This document shows, one piece after another, positions 47,487 to 58,369 of a stretch of DNA of 64,000 nt. This DNA comes from Enterobacter sp. RIT418 (lineage in GTDB: Bacteria > Pseudomonadota > Gammaproteobacteria > Enterobacterales > Enterobacteriaceae). The stretch is from positions 372,001 to 436,000 of the forward strand of contig NZ_QBJD02000001.1 in NCBI RefSeq assembly GCF_003057745.1. Direction: 5' to 3'. A program made the translations under genes and the position numbers. The notes under the pieces were generated by a model that worked only from the letters and a program-made list of their open reading frames with translations, was not told where the DNA came from and did no database searches. The number at the start of each line of letters is the position of its first letter. The first letter of the stretch is position 1.

Positions 47487-48431
47487 TTATTTGTACAGGT
47501 CGGCGCTGATGGTCATGTTGTTACCGCGTTCCTGCCACTGGCGGGTAATGTGGTAATACTTCGCGCCTTTCTTCGCCGCACGCTTGGCAACCTGATAAGA
47601 CACTTCCGTTCCGTTGCCGTAGTTGCCGGTAAACTTGATGCTGTCGAACGGGACCATCTGCGCAGCAGTGGCGTTGTTCAGCTCTTCAACTTTGGTGCCG
47701 TCCGGTAGCGTGACGGTGTAACGGCCACCTTTGGTGGTTTGCGTTTCAAAGAAGCGGCCCACTTCAGCGCTCGGTGACGCCGTGGTGGCGACGCCTGGAA
47801 TTTCAACTTTCTTCGCTTCTTCACCGCCTTTCGCTAACGCCGCGCGGCCCGCGTCGGAATCAGCAGGGATAGCGTCCGGGCTTTGCAGCACGCGTTTTTT
47901 CGCATCTTTTTTATAGATAAATGCGGTAATACGCTGGTTGCCGCCCTGGTTAGCATCAACCTGACGCACGATGTAGAAGGAGTAAGCGCCTTTCGCCTTC
48001 GCGGCCTTGGTGATGACGTCATTGACTTCCGGCTGGCTGCGGTAGAAACCCTGAACGGTCACGGTGTCGTACGGCTCCAGGGCAATAGCCTGATCTTTAG
48101 GCAGTTCAACGATACCGTTAATCACGCGGTTTTTTGGCTCATCGGCCGACGGCGCATTTTCTTTATACAGCGCAATCGTCACGCGCTGGTTGCCGCTGTT
48201 GCCCTGATCGGATTGATCGAGCACGTAGAATGAGGCAGCGCCGTTTTTATCGGCGGCTTTGGATGCCGCGTTAACCGCGTCACCAATGGAGTTGTAACGA
48301 CCCACAATGACCGTCTGGTCAAAAGGTTTTAACGCTGCCGCTTGCTCCGGCGTTAACTCTGTCGCGGCATTCGCAGACAGGGCGGTCGCAGAAAGAAGAG
48401 CGGACGCCAGGAGTGTGTTCTTAAGCTTCAT
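47487..48431 (-). CDS. ydgH: Periplasmic DUF1471-repeat protein YdgH
   Basis: A 314-residue exported protein: signal peptide MKLKNTLLASALLSATALSANA (cut about residue 22), then three related DUF1471/YhcN-type beta-alpha domains (about residues 30-100, 120-185 and 245-314; see the parallel KPFDQTVIVGRYNSIGDAVN, EPYDTVTVQGFYRSQPEVND and VPFDSIKFTGNYGNGTEVSY). It was reported to affect secretion and envelope homeostasis in Enterobacteriaceae; the mechanism is unclear. The ATG at 48431 starts the signal peptide; a longer reading adds ten charged residues. It is divergent from pntA. Confidence 0.93.
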   Translation of the reverse strand: MKLKNTLLASALLSATALSANAATELTPEQAAALKPFDQTVIVGRYNSIGDAVNAASKAADKNGAASFYVLDQSDQGNSGNQRVTIALYKENAPSADEPKNRVINGIVELPKDQAIALEPYDTVTVQGFYRSQPEVNDVITKAAKAKGAYSFYIVRQVDANQGGNQRITAFIYKKDAKKRVLQSPDAIPADSDAGRAALAKGGEEAKKVEIPGVATTASPSAEVGRFFETQTTKGGRYTVTLPDGTKVEELNNATAAQMVPFDSIKFTGNYGNGTEVSYQVAKRAAKKGAKYYHITRQWQERGNNMTISADLYK

Positions 48432-50497
<2,066 letters not shown>

Positions 50498-50504
50498 GGG
50501 GTAG

Positions 50505-51896
<1,392 letters not shown>

Positions 51897-51902
51897 CAGG
51901 GT

Positions 51903-51972
51903 AAAGCCCGGTGGCGCAAGCTTACCGGGCCTGGCAATCCGTAGGCCGGGTAAGGCGAAGGTGCCACCCGGC
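51903..51972. repeat. Paired REP elements (BIME) after pntB
   Basis: Two REP units in opposite orientation: one at 51906-51930 (GCCCGGTGGCGCAAGC to TACCGGGCC) and one at 51941-51971 (GTAGGCCGGGTAAGGCG to GCCACCCGG). Together they form an inverted pair in the pntB/uspE convergent gap. Confidence 0.85.
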
Positions 51973-52008
51973 AAAAAAAAACCGCCGGTATCCCGACGGT
52001 TTTTTTTC
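51973..52008. terminator. Bidirectional terminator between pntB and uspE
   Basis: A short stem (ACCGCCG with CGACGGT, one mismatch) is flanked by eight or more A on one side and eight T on the other. It serves both convergent genes. Confidence 0.8.
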
Positions 52009-52018
52009 ATCTTACGGA

Positions 52019-52969
52019 TTAATCGTCTTCGTCGTCGTCCAGCTCAACCGGCGTCTGGTACTGATCCGGCTTGATGACCAGCAGGTCACAGCGCAGGTGG
52101 TCGATCACCTGTTCTGCGGTATTGCCCAGGAACGCGGCTGAAATGCCGGTACGCCCCACGGTGCCGAGCACCACAATCCCCGCCTGCAGATGCTCTGCCA
52201 GATCCGGGATCACTTCTTCAGGCAAGCCTTTTTCCACGTGCGTCATTTTTTCATCGATGCTGAACTTCTGGCGCAGCGCTTTCATCGCCAGCAGGTGCTG
52301 GCCGCGAATGGCGTCGTTATAAACGCTGGGGTCAAACTCCGGAAGTTCGATAGCGATGTTGATAGGCGTTACCGGATACGCGCCGACAAGATGCACTTCG
52401 GTGTGGTTAACCTGATCGGCAAGCTGAATGGTCTCCTTCACCAGCTTCTCGTTCAGCGAATTGTGATAATCCTCTTCGCTTGCCAGGTTGACGGCAACGA
52501 CCGCTTTTCCGCCTTCCGGCCACGGCTGGTCTTTAACCATCCACACCGGGCACGGGCATTTGCGCAGCAGGTGCCAGTCGGTTGGGGTGAAGATAACGGA
52601 CTCCAGCTTGTCGTGCTGGTGCGCCATTTTCAGCAGCAGGTCGTGTTCGCCGGAGATGACTTCCTGAATGATGGCTTCGAAAGGTCTGTTGTGCCAGACA
52701 ACTTTGATCTCAATAGGGACGCCCGCTTCCAGGTAATATTTCGCCTGCTCGCGGATCCACGCGGTACGTTGACCGATCACGCCCTGACGCATTGCGGTGC
52801 GCTCGTCAGGCGACAGAAGGGTGGTCATTTCGTATGAGAAGTCATAGATCGGCAAAAACGCTTTGATTTTGCCACCAATCCGTTGATGTAAATACACAGC
52901 ACGCCGTAATGCGGGTTGATCGTCCTGGTTAGGATCGATGGCCACCAGCATGTTTTGATACTTTGCCAT
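52019..52969 (-). CDS. uspE: Tandem universal stress protein UspE
   Basis: A 316-residue protein with two Usp domains (residues about 1-145 and 155-305); the second ends in [37 protein letters not shown], the usual Usp loop. The C-terminus is acidic (ELDDDEDD). It is linked to motility, adhesion and DNA damage resistance in E. coli. It lies 138 nt downstream of fnr on the same strand, as in E. coli. Confidence 0.95.
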   Translation of the reverse strand: MAKYQNMLVAIDPNQDDQPALRRAVYLHQRIGGKIKAFLPIYDFSYEMTTLLSPDERTAMRQGVIGQRTAWIREQAKYYLEAGVPIEIKVVWHNRPFEAIIQEVISGEHDLLLKMAHQHDKLESVIFTPTDWHLLRKCPCPVWMVKDQPWPEGGKAVVAVNLASEEDYHNSLNEKLVKETIQLADQVNHTEVHLVGAYPVTPINIAIELPEFDPSVYNDAIRGQHLLAMKALRQKFSIDEKMTHVEKGLPEEVIPDLAEHLQAGIVVLGTVGRTGISAAFLGNTAEQVIDHLRCDLLVIKPDQYQTPVELDDDEDD

Positions 52970-53052
52970 ACAGGTCTCCTTACAACTGTCACCACAGTCT
53001 GTAATTCAAAGAGTAACCTATATATGTTGAATGAAACAGGGGGGAGAAGTTT

Positions 53053-53088
53053 GCCAGATCAATAATTACGAAAATTTATCGATCTGGC
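53053..53088 (-). terminator. Hairpin after fnr
   Basis: GCCAGATC (53053-53060) and GATCTGGC (53081-53088) form an 8-bp stem with further AT pairing inside. It lies 20 nt past the fnr stop on the minus strand without a strong T run, so it may be a partial terminator. Confidence 0.55.
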
Positions 53089-53107
53089 ATCGGCGGTGCG
53101 GGGAGCG

Positions 53108-53860
53108 TTAGGCCACGTTGCGAGCGTGACCGGCGAGGATCGCCAGCGCTTCACCGTTTTCAATGGTGATGTACTTACCTTTTACGGCCAGCATACCGCT
53201 TTTCTGGAAACGTCCCAGCAGGCGGCTGATGGTTTCAACCGTCAGGCCCAGATAGTTACCGATATCGCCACGCGTCATGGTCAGGCGGAATTCGCGCGGG
53301 GAGAAACCACGCTCCGCGAAACGGCGGGAGAGGTTATAGATAAAGGCAGCCAGACGCTCTTCCGCGTTCTTTTTGGACAGCAGCAGGATCATGTCCTGAT
53401 CGCCTTTGATCTCGCCGCTCATCAGGCGCATCATCTGCTGACGCAGGTTAGGCATTTTACCGGACAGGTCGTCCAGCGTTTCGAACGGGATTTCGCAGAC
53501 CATTGAGGTTTCCAGCGCCTGAGCGAAGCTCGGGTGGTGCCCCGTACCGATAGCGTCAAAGCCGACCAGATCGCCCGCGAGGTGGAAGCCGGTGATCTGC
53601 TCATCGCCCTGTTCGGTGATGGTGTAGCTTTTAATGGTGCCAGAACGGATAGCATAGAGCGATTTAAGTTCGTCTCCCGCCTTAAACAGCGTCTGCCCTT
53701 TCTGAATAGGCTTCTTGCGCTCGATAATATTATCAAGCTGATCGAGCTCATGCTCATTCAGGGTAAACGGGATACAGAGCTGGCTGATGCTGCAATCCTG
53801 GCAATGGATAGCACAACCGCCAGACTGAATGCGTCGTATAATTCGCTTTTCCGGGATCAT
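53108..53860 (-). CDS. fnr: Fumarate/nitrate reduction regulator FNR
   Basis: A 250-residue CRP/FNR-family oxygen sensor. The [4Fe-4S] ligands Cys20, Cys23, Cys29 and Cys122 are present ([16 protein letters not shown] and SMVCEIPF), followed by a cyclic-nucleotide-type beta roll and the helix-turn-helix [19 protein letters not shown] that reads TTGAT-N4-ATCAA. The start is the ATG at 53860; a TTG four codons upstream is in frame. An FNR box 20 nt upstream indicates autoregulation. Confidence 0.97.
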   Translation of the reverse strand: MIPEKRIIRRIQSGGCAIHCQDCSISQLCIPFTLNEHELDQLDNIIERKKPIQKGQTLFKAGDELKSLYAIRSGTIKSYTITEQGDEQITGFHLAGDLVGFDAIGTGHHPSFAQALETSMVCEIPFETLDDLSGKMPNLRQQMMRLMSGEIKGDQDMILLLSKKNAEERLAAFIYNLSRRFAERGFSPREFRLTMTRGDIGNYLGLTVETISRLLGRFQKSGMLAVKGKYITIENGEALAILAGHARNVA

Positions 53861-53879
53861 AGGTTTGCTCAAGCCTTAA

Positions 53880-53893
53880 TTGATATTGGTCAA
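53880..53893. promoter_or_regulatory. FNR box upstream of fnr
   Basis: TTGAT-ATTG-GTCAA matches the FNR consensus TTGAT-N4-ATCAA at nine of ten positions. It sits 20 nt before the start codon, fitting the known anaerobic autorepression. Confidence 0.8.
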
Positions 53894-54043
53894 TTTTAAC
53901 ATCTTTTTGGTAAGTACGTAAGCCTGGCAAACCGCCAATAAAGACAAGAGAGGGCAACGTGTTGCCATCTCTTTGATATTCCACAGATTTAATAAGGATT
54001 TTTAGCCTAACCGGAAGAAAATTAAGCACTAAAAGCCTGGCAT

Positions 54044-54559
54044 TTAGAGCAAAAGATACCCTTCATGGCGCAGCAACCACTCCTTGCGCTGCACGCCGCC
54101 GGCATAGCCCGTCATGGTGCCGTTGCGGCCAATCACGCGGTGGCAGGGGACGACAATGCTGACGGGGTTAGAGCCATTCGCCGCGCCCACCGCGCGCGCG
54201 GCGCCTGCGCGCCCAAGCTGCTCCGCGAGCTGGCCGTAGTGCATGACGTGTCCACAGGGGATCGCGCGCAGCGCCTGCCAGACTTCGCGCTGGAAAGGCG
54301 TTCCTCCCGTCGCGGTGGGCAATTCATTGATGATGCCAAGATCGCCTTCAAAGTAAGCCGTAAGCTTATCGCTCAGCCCGCCGGGGTTAGTCGCGCCAAT
54401 GCGTTCGTAACCCTGAGCGCGATAATGAATGTTGAGTAACTCCACCATGCGGTCGCTATGCTCTTCCCATTCGACGGCGCGCAGATTGAACTGCTCGTCC
54501 GCGAGCACCCACAGCGGCCCAAGCGGGGTGTCGATTTTATCTTCGAGTAATCTCAGCAT
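54044..54559 (-). CDS. ogt: Methylated-DNA--protein-cysteine methyltransferase Ogt
   Basis: A 171-residue suicide repair protein that removes alkyl groups from O6-alkylguanine and O4-alkylthymine. The acceptor cysteine lies in the PCHRVIG motif (about residues 138-144), and the helix-turn-helix [12 protein letters not shown] precedes it. Unlike Ada it is constitutive in E. coli. It lies upstream of fnr on the same strand with 183 nt between them. Confidence 0.96.
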   Translation of the reverse strand: MLRLLEDKIDTPLGPLWVLADEQFNLRAVEWEEHSDRMVELLNIHYRAQGYERIGATNPGGLSDKLTAYFEGDLGIINELPTATGGTPFQREVWQALRAIPCGHVMHYGQLAEQLGRAGAARAVGAANGSNPVSIVVPCHRVIGRNGTMTGYAGGVQRKEWLLRHEGYLLL

Positions 54560-54737
54560 CCTCTTATCCTATGTGTTCGAGCCTGGCGCGCTTCGCGATC
54601 CTGTCGGCAGATCGACACAATATCACGCCAGCGGCGTTTTCAGCCATACTCTGAAATGGTAAGACGCATTCTCTTTAAATAAGTGGATGTTAATTCTGGG
54701 GTAATATTGAGAGGGGAAATAAGTCAGAACCAGACAA

Positions 54738-54826
54738 TAAAAAAATAGAGCCTGTCGACATCAAACAGACCCTATAGAACACACAGCAGTATATCCTTTC
54801 GCATATCCCGCGAGTTTTGTCCATCA
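54738..54826 (-). ncRNA. mcaS: Small regulatory RNA McaS
   Basis: The minus strand contains ACTGCTGTGTGT and GATGTCGACAG followed by a CTCTA stem closing and seven T, closely matching the 3' half of E. coli McaS in sequence and length. The 5' third has diverged. Placement next to smrA and on the opposite strand is as in E. coli. McaS is an Hfq-dependent, CRP-activated RNA that represses csgD, activates flhDC and the pga genes, and binds CsrA. The 3' end is set by the T run (54739-54745). The 5' end is estimated (54823-54827) from a CATTAT -10-like element at 54834-54839 and the CRP site. Confidence 0.85.
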
Positions 54827-54876
54827 GGCAGGTATAATGAGTTATAACAGTTAATCGCCAAAAAGAAAGTAAATTG

Positions 54877-54892
54877 AGTGATTGATTTCACG
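54877..54892. promoter_or_regulatory. CRP site upstream of mcaS
   Basis: AGTGA-TTGATT-TCACG matches the CRP consensus at eight of ten half-site bases. Its centre is about 60 nt upstream of the estimated mcaS start, the usual class I position (-61.5). Confidence 0.7.
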
Positions 54893-55029
54893 TATTTTTA
54901 ACTTAAATTTTATATTTTATCGATGCTGAAATTTTAATTAAGGAACGTTTAATCTTTTCGTTTGCTTATTTGATATATTCTCTCGGTAATTATTTATTAA
55001 TATTACTTATATTACGATCTTCCCGGTCA

Positions 55030-55058
55030 TTGAGACATGCATCGGGCGCGGGTATAGT
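55030..55058 (+). promoter_or_regulatory. smrA promoter
   Basis: TTGAGA (55030-55035), a 17-nt spacer and TATAGT (55053-55058) make a good sigma-70 promoter about 23 nt before the start codon region's ribosome site. Confidence 0.65.
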
Positions 55059-55087
55059 ACAGGCTCAGATGTAGCCGGAGGATTTCC

Positions 55088-55651
55088 ATGAACCCTGACG
55101 ACAAATCCCTTTTTCTTGACGCCATGGAAGATGTCCAGCCCCTGAAGCGCTGCGCGGATGTCCACTGGCAGCCGGGCCGCAACGCGCGTCCTCGCCAGGA
55201 GATCGACACCGAGCAGTTGGATAACTTCCTGACCCTGGGTTTTCTGGAACTGCTGCCGCTTGACGAGCCGCTGGCGTTTCAGCGAGAGGGGGTACAGCAG
55301 GGGGTTATTGATAAGCTCCGCGCAGGTAAATACTCCCGCCAGGCCAGCCTGAACCTGTTACGCCAGCCCGTTGAGCAGTGCCGGCAGATGCTGTTTTCCT
55401 TTATCCGCCAGGCAGTCCGCGACGGGCTACGCAATCTGGTGATTGTTCACGGTAAAGGGCGTGAGCAATATTCCCATCCTAACGTGGTGCGCAGCTATCT
55501 GGCGCGCTGGCTTGCGGAGTTTGACGACGTGCAGGCGTTTTGCGTGGCGCTGCCGCATCACGGCGGCAGCGGGGCGTGCTACGTATCGCTGCGTAAATCA
55601 GATGAGGCTAAGCAGGAGAACTGGGAGCGGCACGCCAAGCGCAGCCGCTAG
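55088..55651 (+). CDS. smrA: Smr-domain endonuclease SmrA (YdaL)
   Basis: A 187-residue protein with a C-terminal Smr domain (about residues 85-170). The conserved DGLRNLVIVHGKG segment and the HHGGSGACYVSLR end are typical. Smr domains, related to the MutS2 C-terminus, nick DNA or cleave RNA; E. coli YdaL has DNA endonuclease activity in vitro. A sigma-70 promoter lies just upstream. It is convergent with the chemoreceptor gene. Confidence 0.92.
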   Translation: MNPDDKSLFLDAMEDVQPLKRCADVHWQPGRNARPRQEIDTEQLDNFLTLGFLELLPLDEPLAFQREGVQQGVIDKLRAGKYSRQASLNLLRQPVEQCRQMLFSFIRQAVRDGLRNLVIVHGKGREQYSHPNVVRSYLARWLAEFDDVQAFCVALPHHGGSGACYVSLRKSDEAKQENWERHAKRSR

Positions 55652-55663
55652 CCTCCTGATAAA

Positions 55664-55691
55664 CGCGGGCGATTTTACTCGCCCGCGCTTT
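55664..55691. terminator. Terminator between smrA and the chemoreceptor gene
   Basis: CGCGGGCGA (55664-55672) pairs exactly with 55679-55687 around TTTTAC. It lies between two convergent stops and probably acts on both, though T runs are short. Confidence 0.7.
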
Positions 55692-55694
55692 CAT

Positions 55695-57359
55695 TCAGAA
55701 CGTTTCCCAGTGGCTATCGCCCGTGCCCGCGCTGGCGGTTGCCGGTCGCAGGAGCTGCGGCGTTTTAATGGCTGCGGCGCGTGGAACCGCGGCGTTTTCC
55801 TGCACGTTCAGGCGAAACGCCGCCACGGCCTGGCGCAGCTGCTCGGACTGATCTTCCAGCGCGGCCGCGGCCGTAGCGGATTCCTGCACCAGCGCGGCGT
55901 TCTGCTGGGTGACGCTGTCCATCTGCGATACCGCCAGGCTCACCTGCTCAATTCCGCGGCTCTGCTCGTCGGACGCGGATGAAATTTCCCCCATAATATC
56001 GGTCACGCGGGTGACGGCAGCGACGATCTCTTTCATCGTATCGCCCGCCTCGCTGACCTGCTCAGAGCCGGTATTGACCCGGTTCACGGAGTTCTCAATC
56101 AGCCCTTTGATCTCTTTTGCCGCCTGCGCGCTGCGGCTTGCCAGCGTGCGTACTTCGCCCGCCACCACGGCGAATCCGCGGCCCTGTTCTCCGGCGCGGG
56201 CGGCCTCCACGGCGGCGTTAAGCGCCAGGATATTGGTCTGGAAGGCGATGCTGTCGATCACGCCGGTGATGTGGGCGATTTGCTGCGAACTGTCGGCGAT
56301 TTCGGTCATCGTGCGCACGACGTTATCCACCACGCGGCCGCCGCGCGCGGCGGTATCGGAGGCGTTCTTGGCCAGCAGCGTGGCCTGGCGCGCGTTATCG
56401 GAGTTCTGTTTGACCGTGGCGGTCAGCTCTTCCATGCTGGCTGCGGTCTCCTCGAGCGACGCGGCCTGCTGTTCGGTACGGGCGGAGAGATCGTTGCTGC
56501 CCGCCGCAATTTCACCTGCACCGGTATAGATTGCGTCGGTGCTGCCGCGCACCGCGCTCACCGTGCTCACCAGCGACTGCTGCATCTCGTCCAGCCCGGC
56601 GGCCAGCTGGCCCATTTCGTTATGGCCGGAGAGGGGAATGGTGCGGGTCAAATCACCGCCCGCGATGGTGCGAATATGGTCCATAATGGTTTTAAGCGGC
56701 CTTAACAGCAGATGCTGCAGGCCCTGCCAGATCACGACCAGCACGGCGATAACGGCAAGGAAAATGCCCGCAAGCGTCCACTGCATCTGGGTAAAGCTGC
56801 TCTGGTTTTCTTCGGCGGCAGCCTTAAGCAGGGTATTGTTTTCCGCGCGCCAGCGGGTGTAGACCGTCTCCATATTATCCTGCGCCTGCTGGGCGTCGAG
56901 GTCACCGTAGGCCTGGTAGTTATCCGCACGCAGGTACTCAATCGACAGGCGCATCACCTCATGCATCTGGCTCCAGGATTTCTGCATCTCCTGCGTGAGC
57001 GCCGCGTTTTGGCCGTTCACCTGCGGCATTTTTTGCCAGGCGCCGTAATAGGCTTCCGCTTTGGTCAGAGAATCGCTGGCCGTGCCCAGCAGTTTATTGA
57101 TGGCCTCCAGGGACGCCGGATCGCGCTGGTTTTTCAGATAGCGAATCGCCACGCGGGTGACGGTGACGCGGGTTTTCACCAGCGTGTTAACGCTGTCGCT
57201 TAGGCTCTCCTGCTGTGCGTTCAGCACCCCGGAGTTCTGGAAGTTATGTCGGTCATTGTTGACGGCGGAATAGAACAACCCGCCCGTGACAACTTGCAGC
57301 AGACAGAATATGGTGAGAGCAAAAATAATTCCGGTAATCACGTGCAGATTTTTTAGCAT
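55695..57359 (-). CDS. Tsr/Tar-type methyl-accepting chemotaxis protein
   Basis: A 554-residue transmembrane chemoreceptor: membrane helices at about 7-30 and 192-214, a four-helix-bundle ligand domain, HAMP, a long coiled coil and the CheA/CheW-binding hairpin (IDSIAFQTNILALNAAVEAARAGEQGRGFAVVAGEVR). It ends in HWETF, the pentapeptide that tethers CheR and CheB. The three ligand arginines of Tsr are at the same numbers, Arg64, Arg69 and Arg73. By my alignment the Tsr Thr156 position is Ala, so the ligand may not be serine. A sigma-28 promoter precedes it. Confidence 0.92.
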   Translation of the reverse strand: MLKNLHVITGIIFALTIFCLLQVVTGGLFYSAVNNDRHNFQNSGVLNAQQESLSDSVNTLVKTRVTVTRVAIRYLKNQRDPASLEAINKLLGTASDSLTKAEAYYGAWQKMPQVNGQNAALTQEMQKSWSQMHEVMRLSIEYLRADNYQAYGDLDAQQAQDNMETVYTRWRAENNTLLKAAAEENQSSFTQMQWTLAGIFLAVIAVLVVIWQGLQHLLLRPLKTIMDHIRTIAGGDLTRTIPLSGHNEMGQLAAGLDEMQQSLVSTVSAVRGSTDAIYTGAGEIAAGSNDLSARTEQQAASLEETAASMEELTATVKQNSDNARQATLLAKNASDTAARGGRVVDNVVRTMTEIADSSQQIAHITGVIDSIAFQTNILALNAAVEAARAGEQGRGFAVVAGEVRTLASRSAQAAKEIKGLIENSVNRVNTGSEQVSEAGDTMKEIVAAVTRVTDIMGEISSASDEQSRGIEQVSLAVSQMDSVTQQNAALVQESATAAAALEDQSEQLRQAVAAFRLNVQENAAVPRAAAIKTPQLLRPATASAGTGDSHWETF

Positions 57360-57397
57360 GGGTTACGTCCGTTATATTGGCTGGGGTTACCTAACTA

Positions 57398-57424
57398 CTA
57401 TCGTCGTAGCGAAATTAAACTTTA
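57398..57424 (-). promoter_or_regulatory. Sigma-28 (FliA) promoter of the chemoreceptor gene
   Basis: On the minus strand TAAAGTTT, an 11-nt spacer and GACGATAG match the FliA consensus TAAAGTTT-N11-GCCGATAA at 14 of 16 bases. It is about 40 nt upstream of the start codon, placing the gene in the late flagellar class. Confidence 0.8.
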
Positions 57425-57446
57425 ATTTAACTATTGCTTAACTAAT

Positions 57447-57463
57447 GGTTCCGTCACGGAACC
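57447..57463. promoter_or_regulatory. Perfect 17-bp palindrome upstream of the ydbC-like gene
   Basis: GGTTCCGT-C-ACGGAACC is an exact dyad with a single central base, 37 nt before the ydbC start. It looks like a repressor or activator operator. No regulator gene lies next to it. Confidence 0.6.
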
Positions 57464-57500
57464 TCTTGTAAACCCGAATTTTTTAATGAGGAAGGTCACG

Positions 57501-58367
57501 ATGAGCAGCATCGATCAAAGCGGAACCTGGACGTTAGGCACGCGCACCGTTAAGCGACTTGGCTATGGCGCAATGCAGCTGGCCGGGCCCGGCGTTTTTG
57601 GCCCGCCGAAGGATAAAAACGCGGCGCTGGAGGTGCTTCGTGAAGCGGTGGCGCTGGGCGTGAACCATATCGATACCAGTGATTTTTACGGCCCGCACGT
57701 GATCAACCAGCTTATTCGCGAGGCGCTCCATCCTTACCGGGACGATCTGACAATTGTGACGAAAATCGGCGCGCGGCGCGGTGCCGATGCCGCCTGGCTG
57801 CCGGCGTTTTCCGCGCAGGAGCTGACGCAGGCCGTGCATGACAACCTGCGCAATCTGCAGCTCGACGTCCTGGACGTGGTTAACCTGCGGATCATGTTTA
57901 GCGCACACGGTCCGGCGGAGGGATCGATTGCCGAGCCGCTCGCCGCGCTGGCGGAGCTACAGCAGCAGGGGCTGGTCCGCCACATCGGCCTGAGCAACGT
58001 AACCGCCGCGCAGGTGGCCGAAGCGCAGAAGACGGTGTCCGTGGTCTGCGTGCAGAACATGTACAACATTGTGAACCGCGGTGACGATGCGCTGATCGAC
58101 TCCCTTGCGCAGCAGGGCATTGCGTACGTGCCGTTCTTCCCGCTGGGCGGCTTCACGCCGCTGCAATCATCCGGGCTACAGGCCGTCGCCGATTCGCTGG
58201 GCGCGACGGCGATGCAGGTCGCGCTGGCCTGGCTGCTCCAGCGCTCGCCGAATATTCTGCTCATCCCTGGAACGTCTTCCGTGGCGCATCTGCGGCAAAA
58301 CCTGGCGGCGGCGGAACTTGTTTTACCTCAGGAAGCCCTCGACACGCTAAACGCACTGGTGGAGTAA
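57501..58367 (+). CDS. ydbC: Aldo/keto reductase, YdbC-like
   Basis: A 288-residue aldo/keto reductase closely resembling E. coli YdbC, a pyridoxal reductase-type enzyme, with GYGAMQLAGPGVFGPP (NADPH/active-site loop), NHIDTSDFYGP (catalytic Asp and Tyr, about residues 53-63), the Lys of TIVTKIGARRG and the C-terminal PGTSSVAHLRQN cofactor loop. The ATG at 57501 follows AGGAAGG; the ATG at 57486 has no ribosome site. It is 2 nt upstream of the M24-fold gene, so the two form an operon, likely controlled by the palindrome at 57447. Confidence 0.9.
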   Translation: MSSIDQSGTWTLGTRTVKRLGYGAMQLAGPGVFGPPKDKNAALEVLREAVALGVNHIDTSDFYGPHVINQLIREALHPYRDDLTIVTKIGARRGADAAWLPAFSAQELTQAVHDNLRNLQLDVLDVVNLRIMFSAHGPAEGSIAEPLAALAELQQQGLVRHIGLSNVTAAQVAEAQKTVSVVCVQNMYNIVNRGDDALIDSLAQQGIAYVPFFPLGGFTPLQSSGLQAVADSLGATAMQVALAWLLQRSPNILLIPGTSSVAHLRQNLAAAELVLPQEALDTLNALVE

Positions 58368-58369
58368 AT

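Larger units (their letters stand above)
54560..55087. other. Gap between ogt and smrA containing mcaS
   Basis: 528 nt with no protein gene. It is strongly AT-rich from 54840 to 55020. It contains the small RNA gene mcaS on the minus strand with its CRP site, and the smrA promoter. The abg genes that separate ogt from mcaS in E. coli are absent. Confidence 0.7.

Noticed and set aside
53754..54029. 91-codon minus-strand reading overlapping fnr
   Set aside because: It overlaps the fnr N-terminus in another frame and covers the FNR box. There is no motif or ribosome site.
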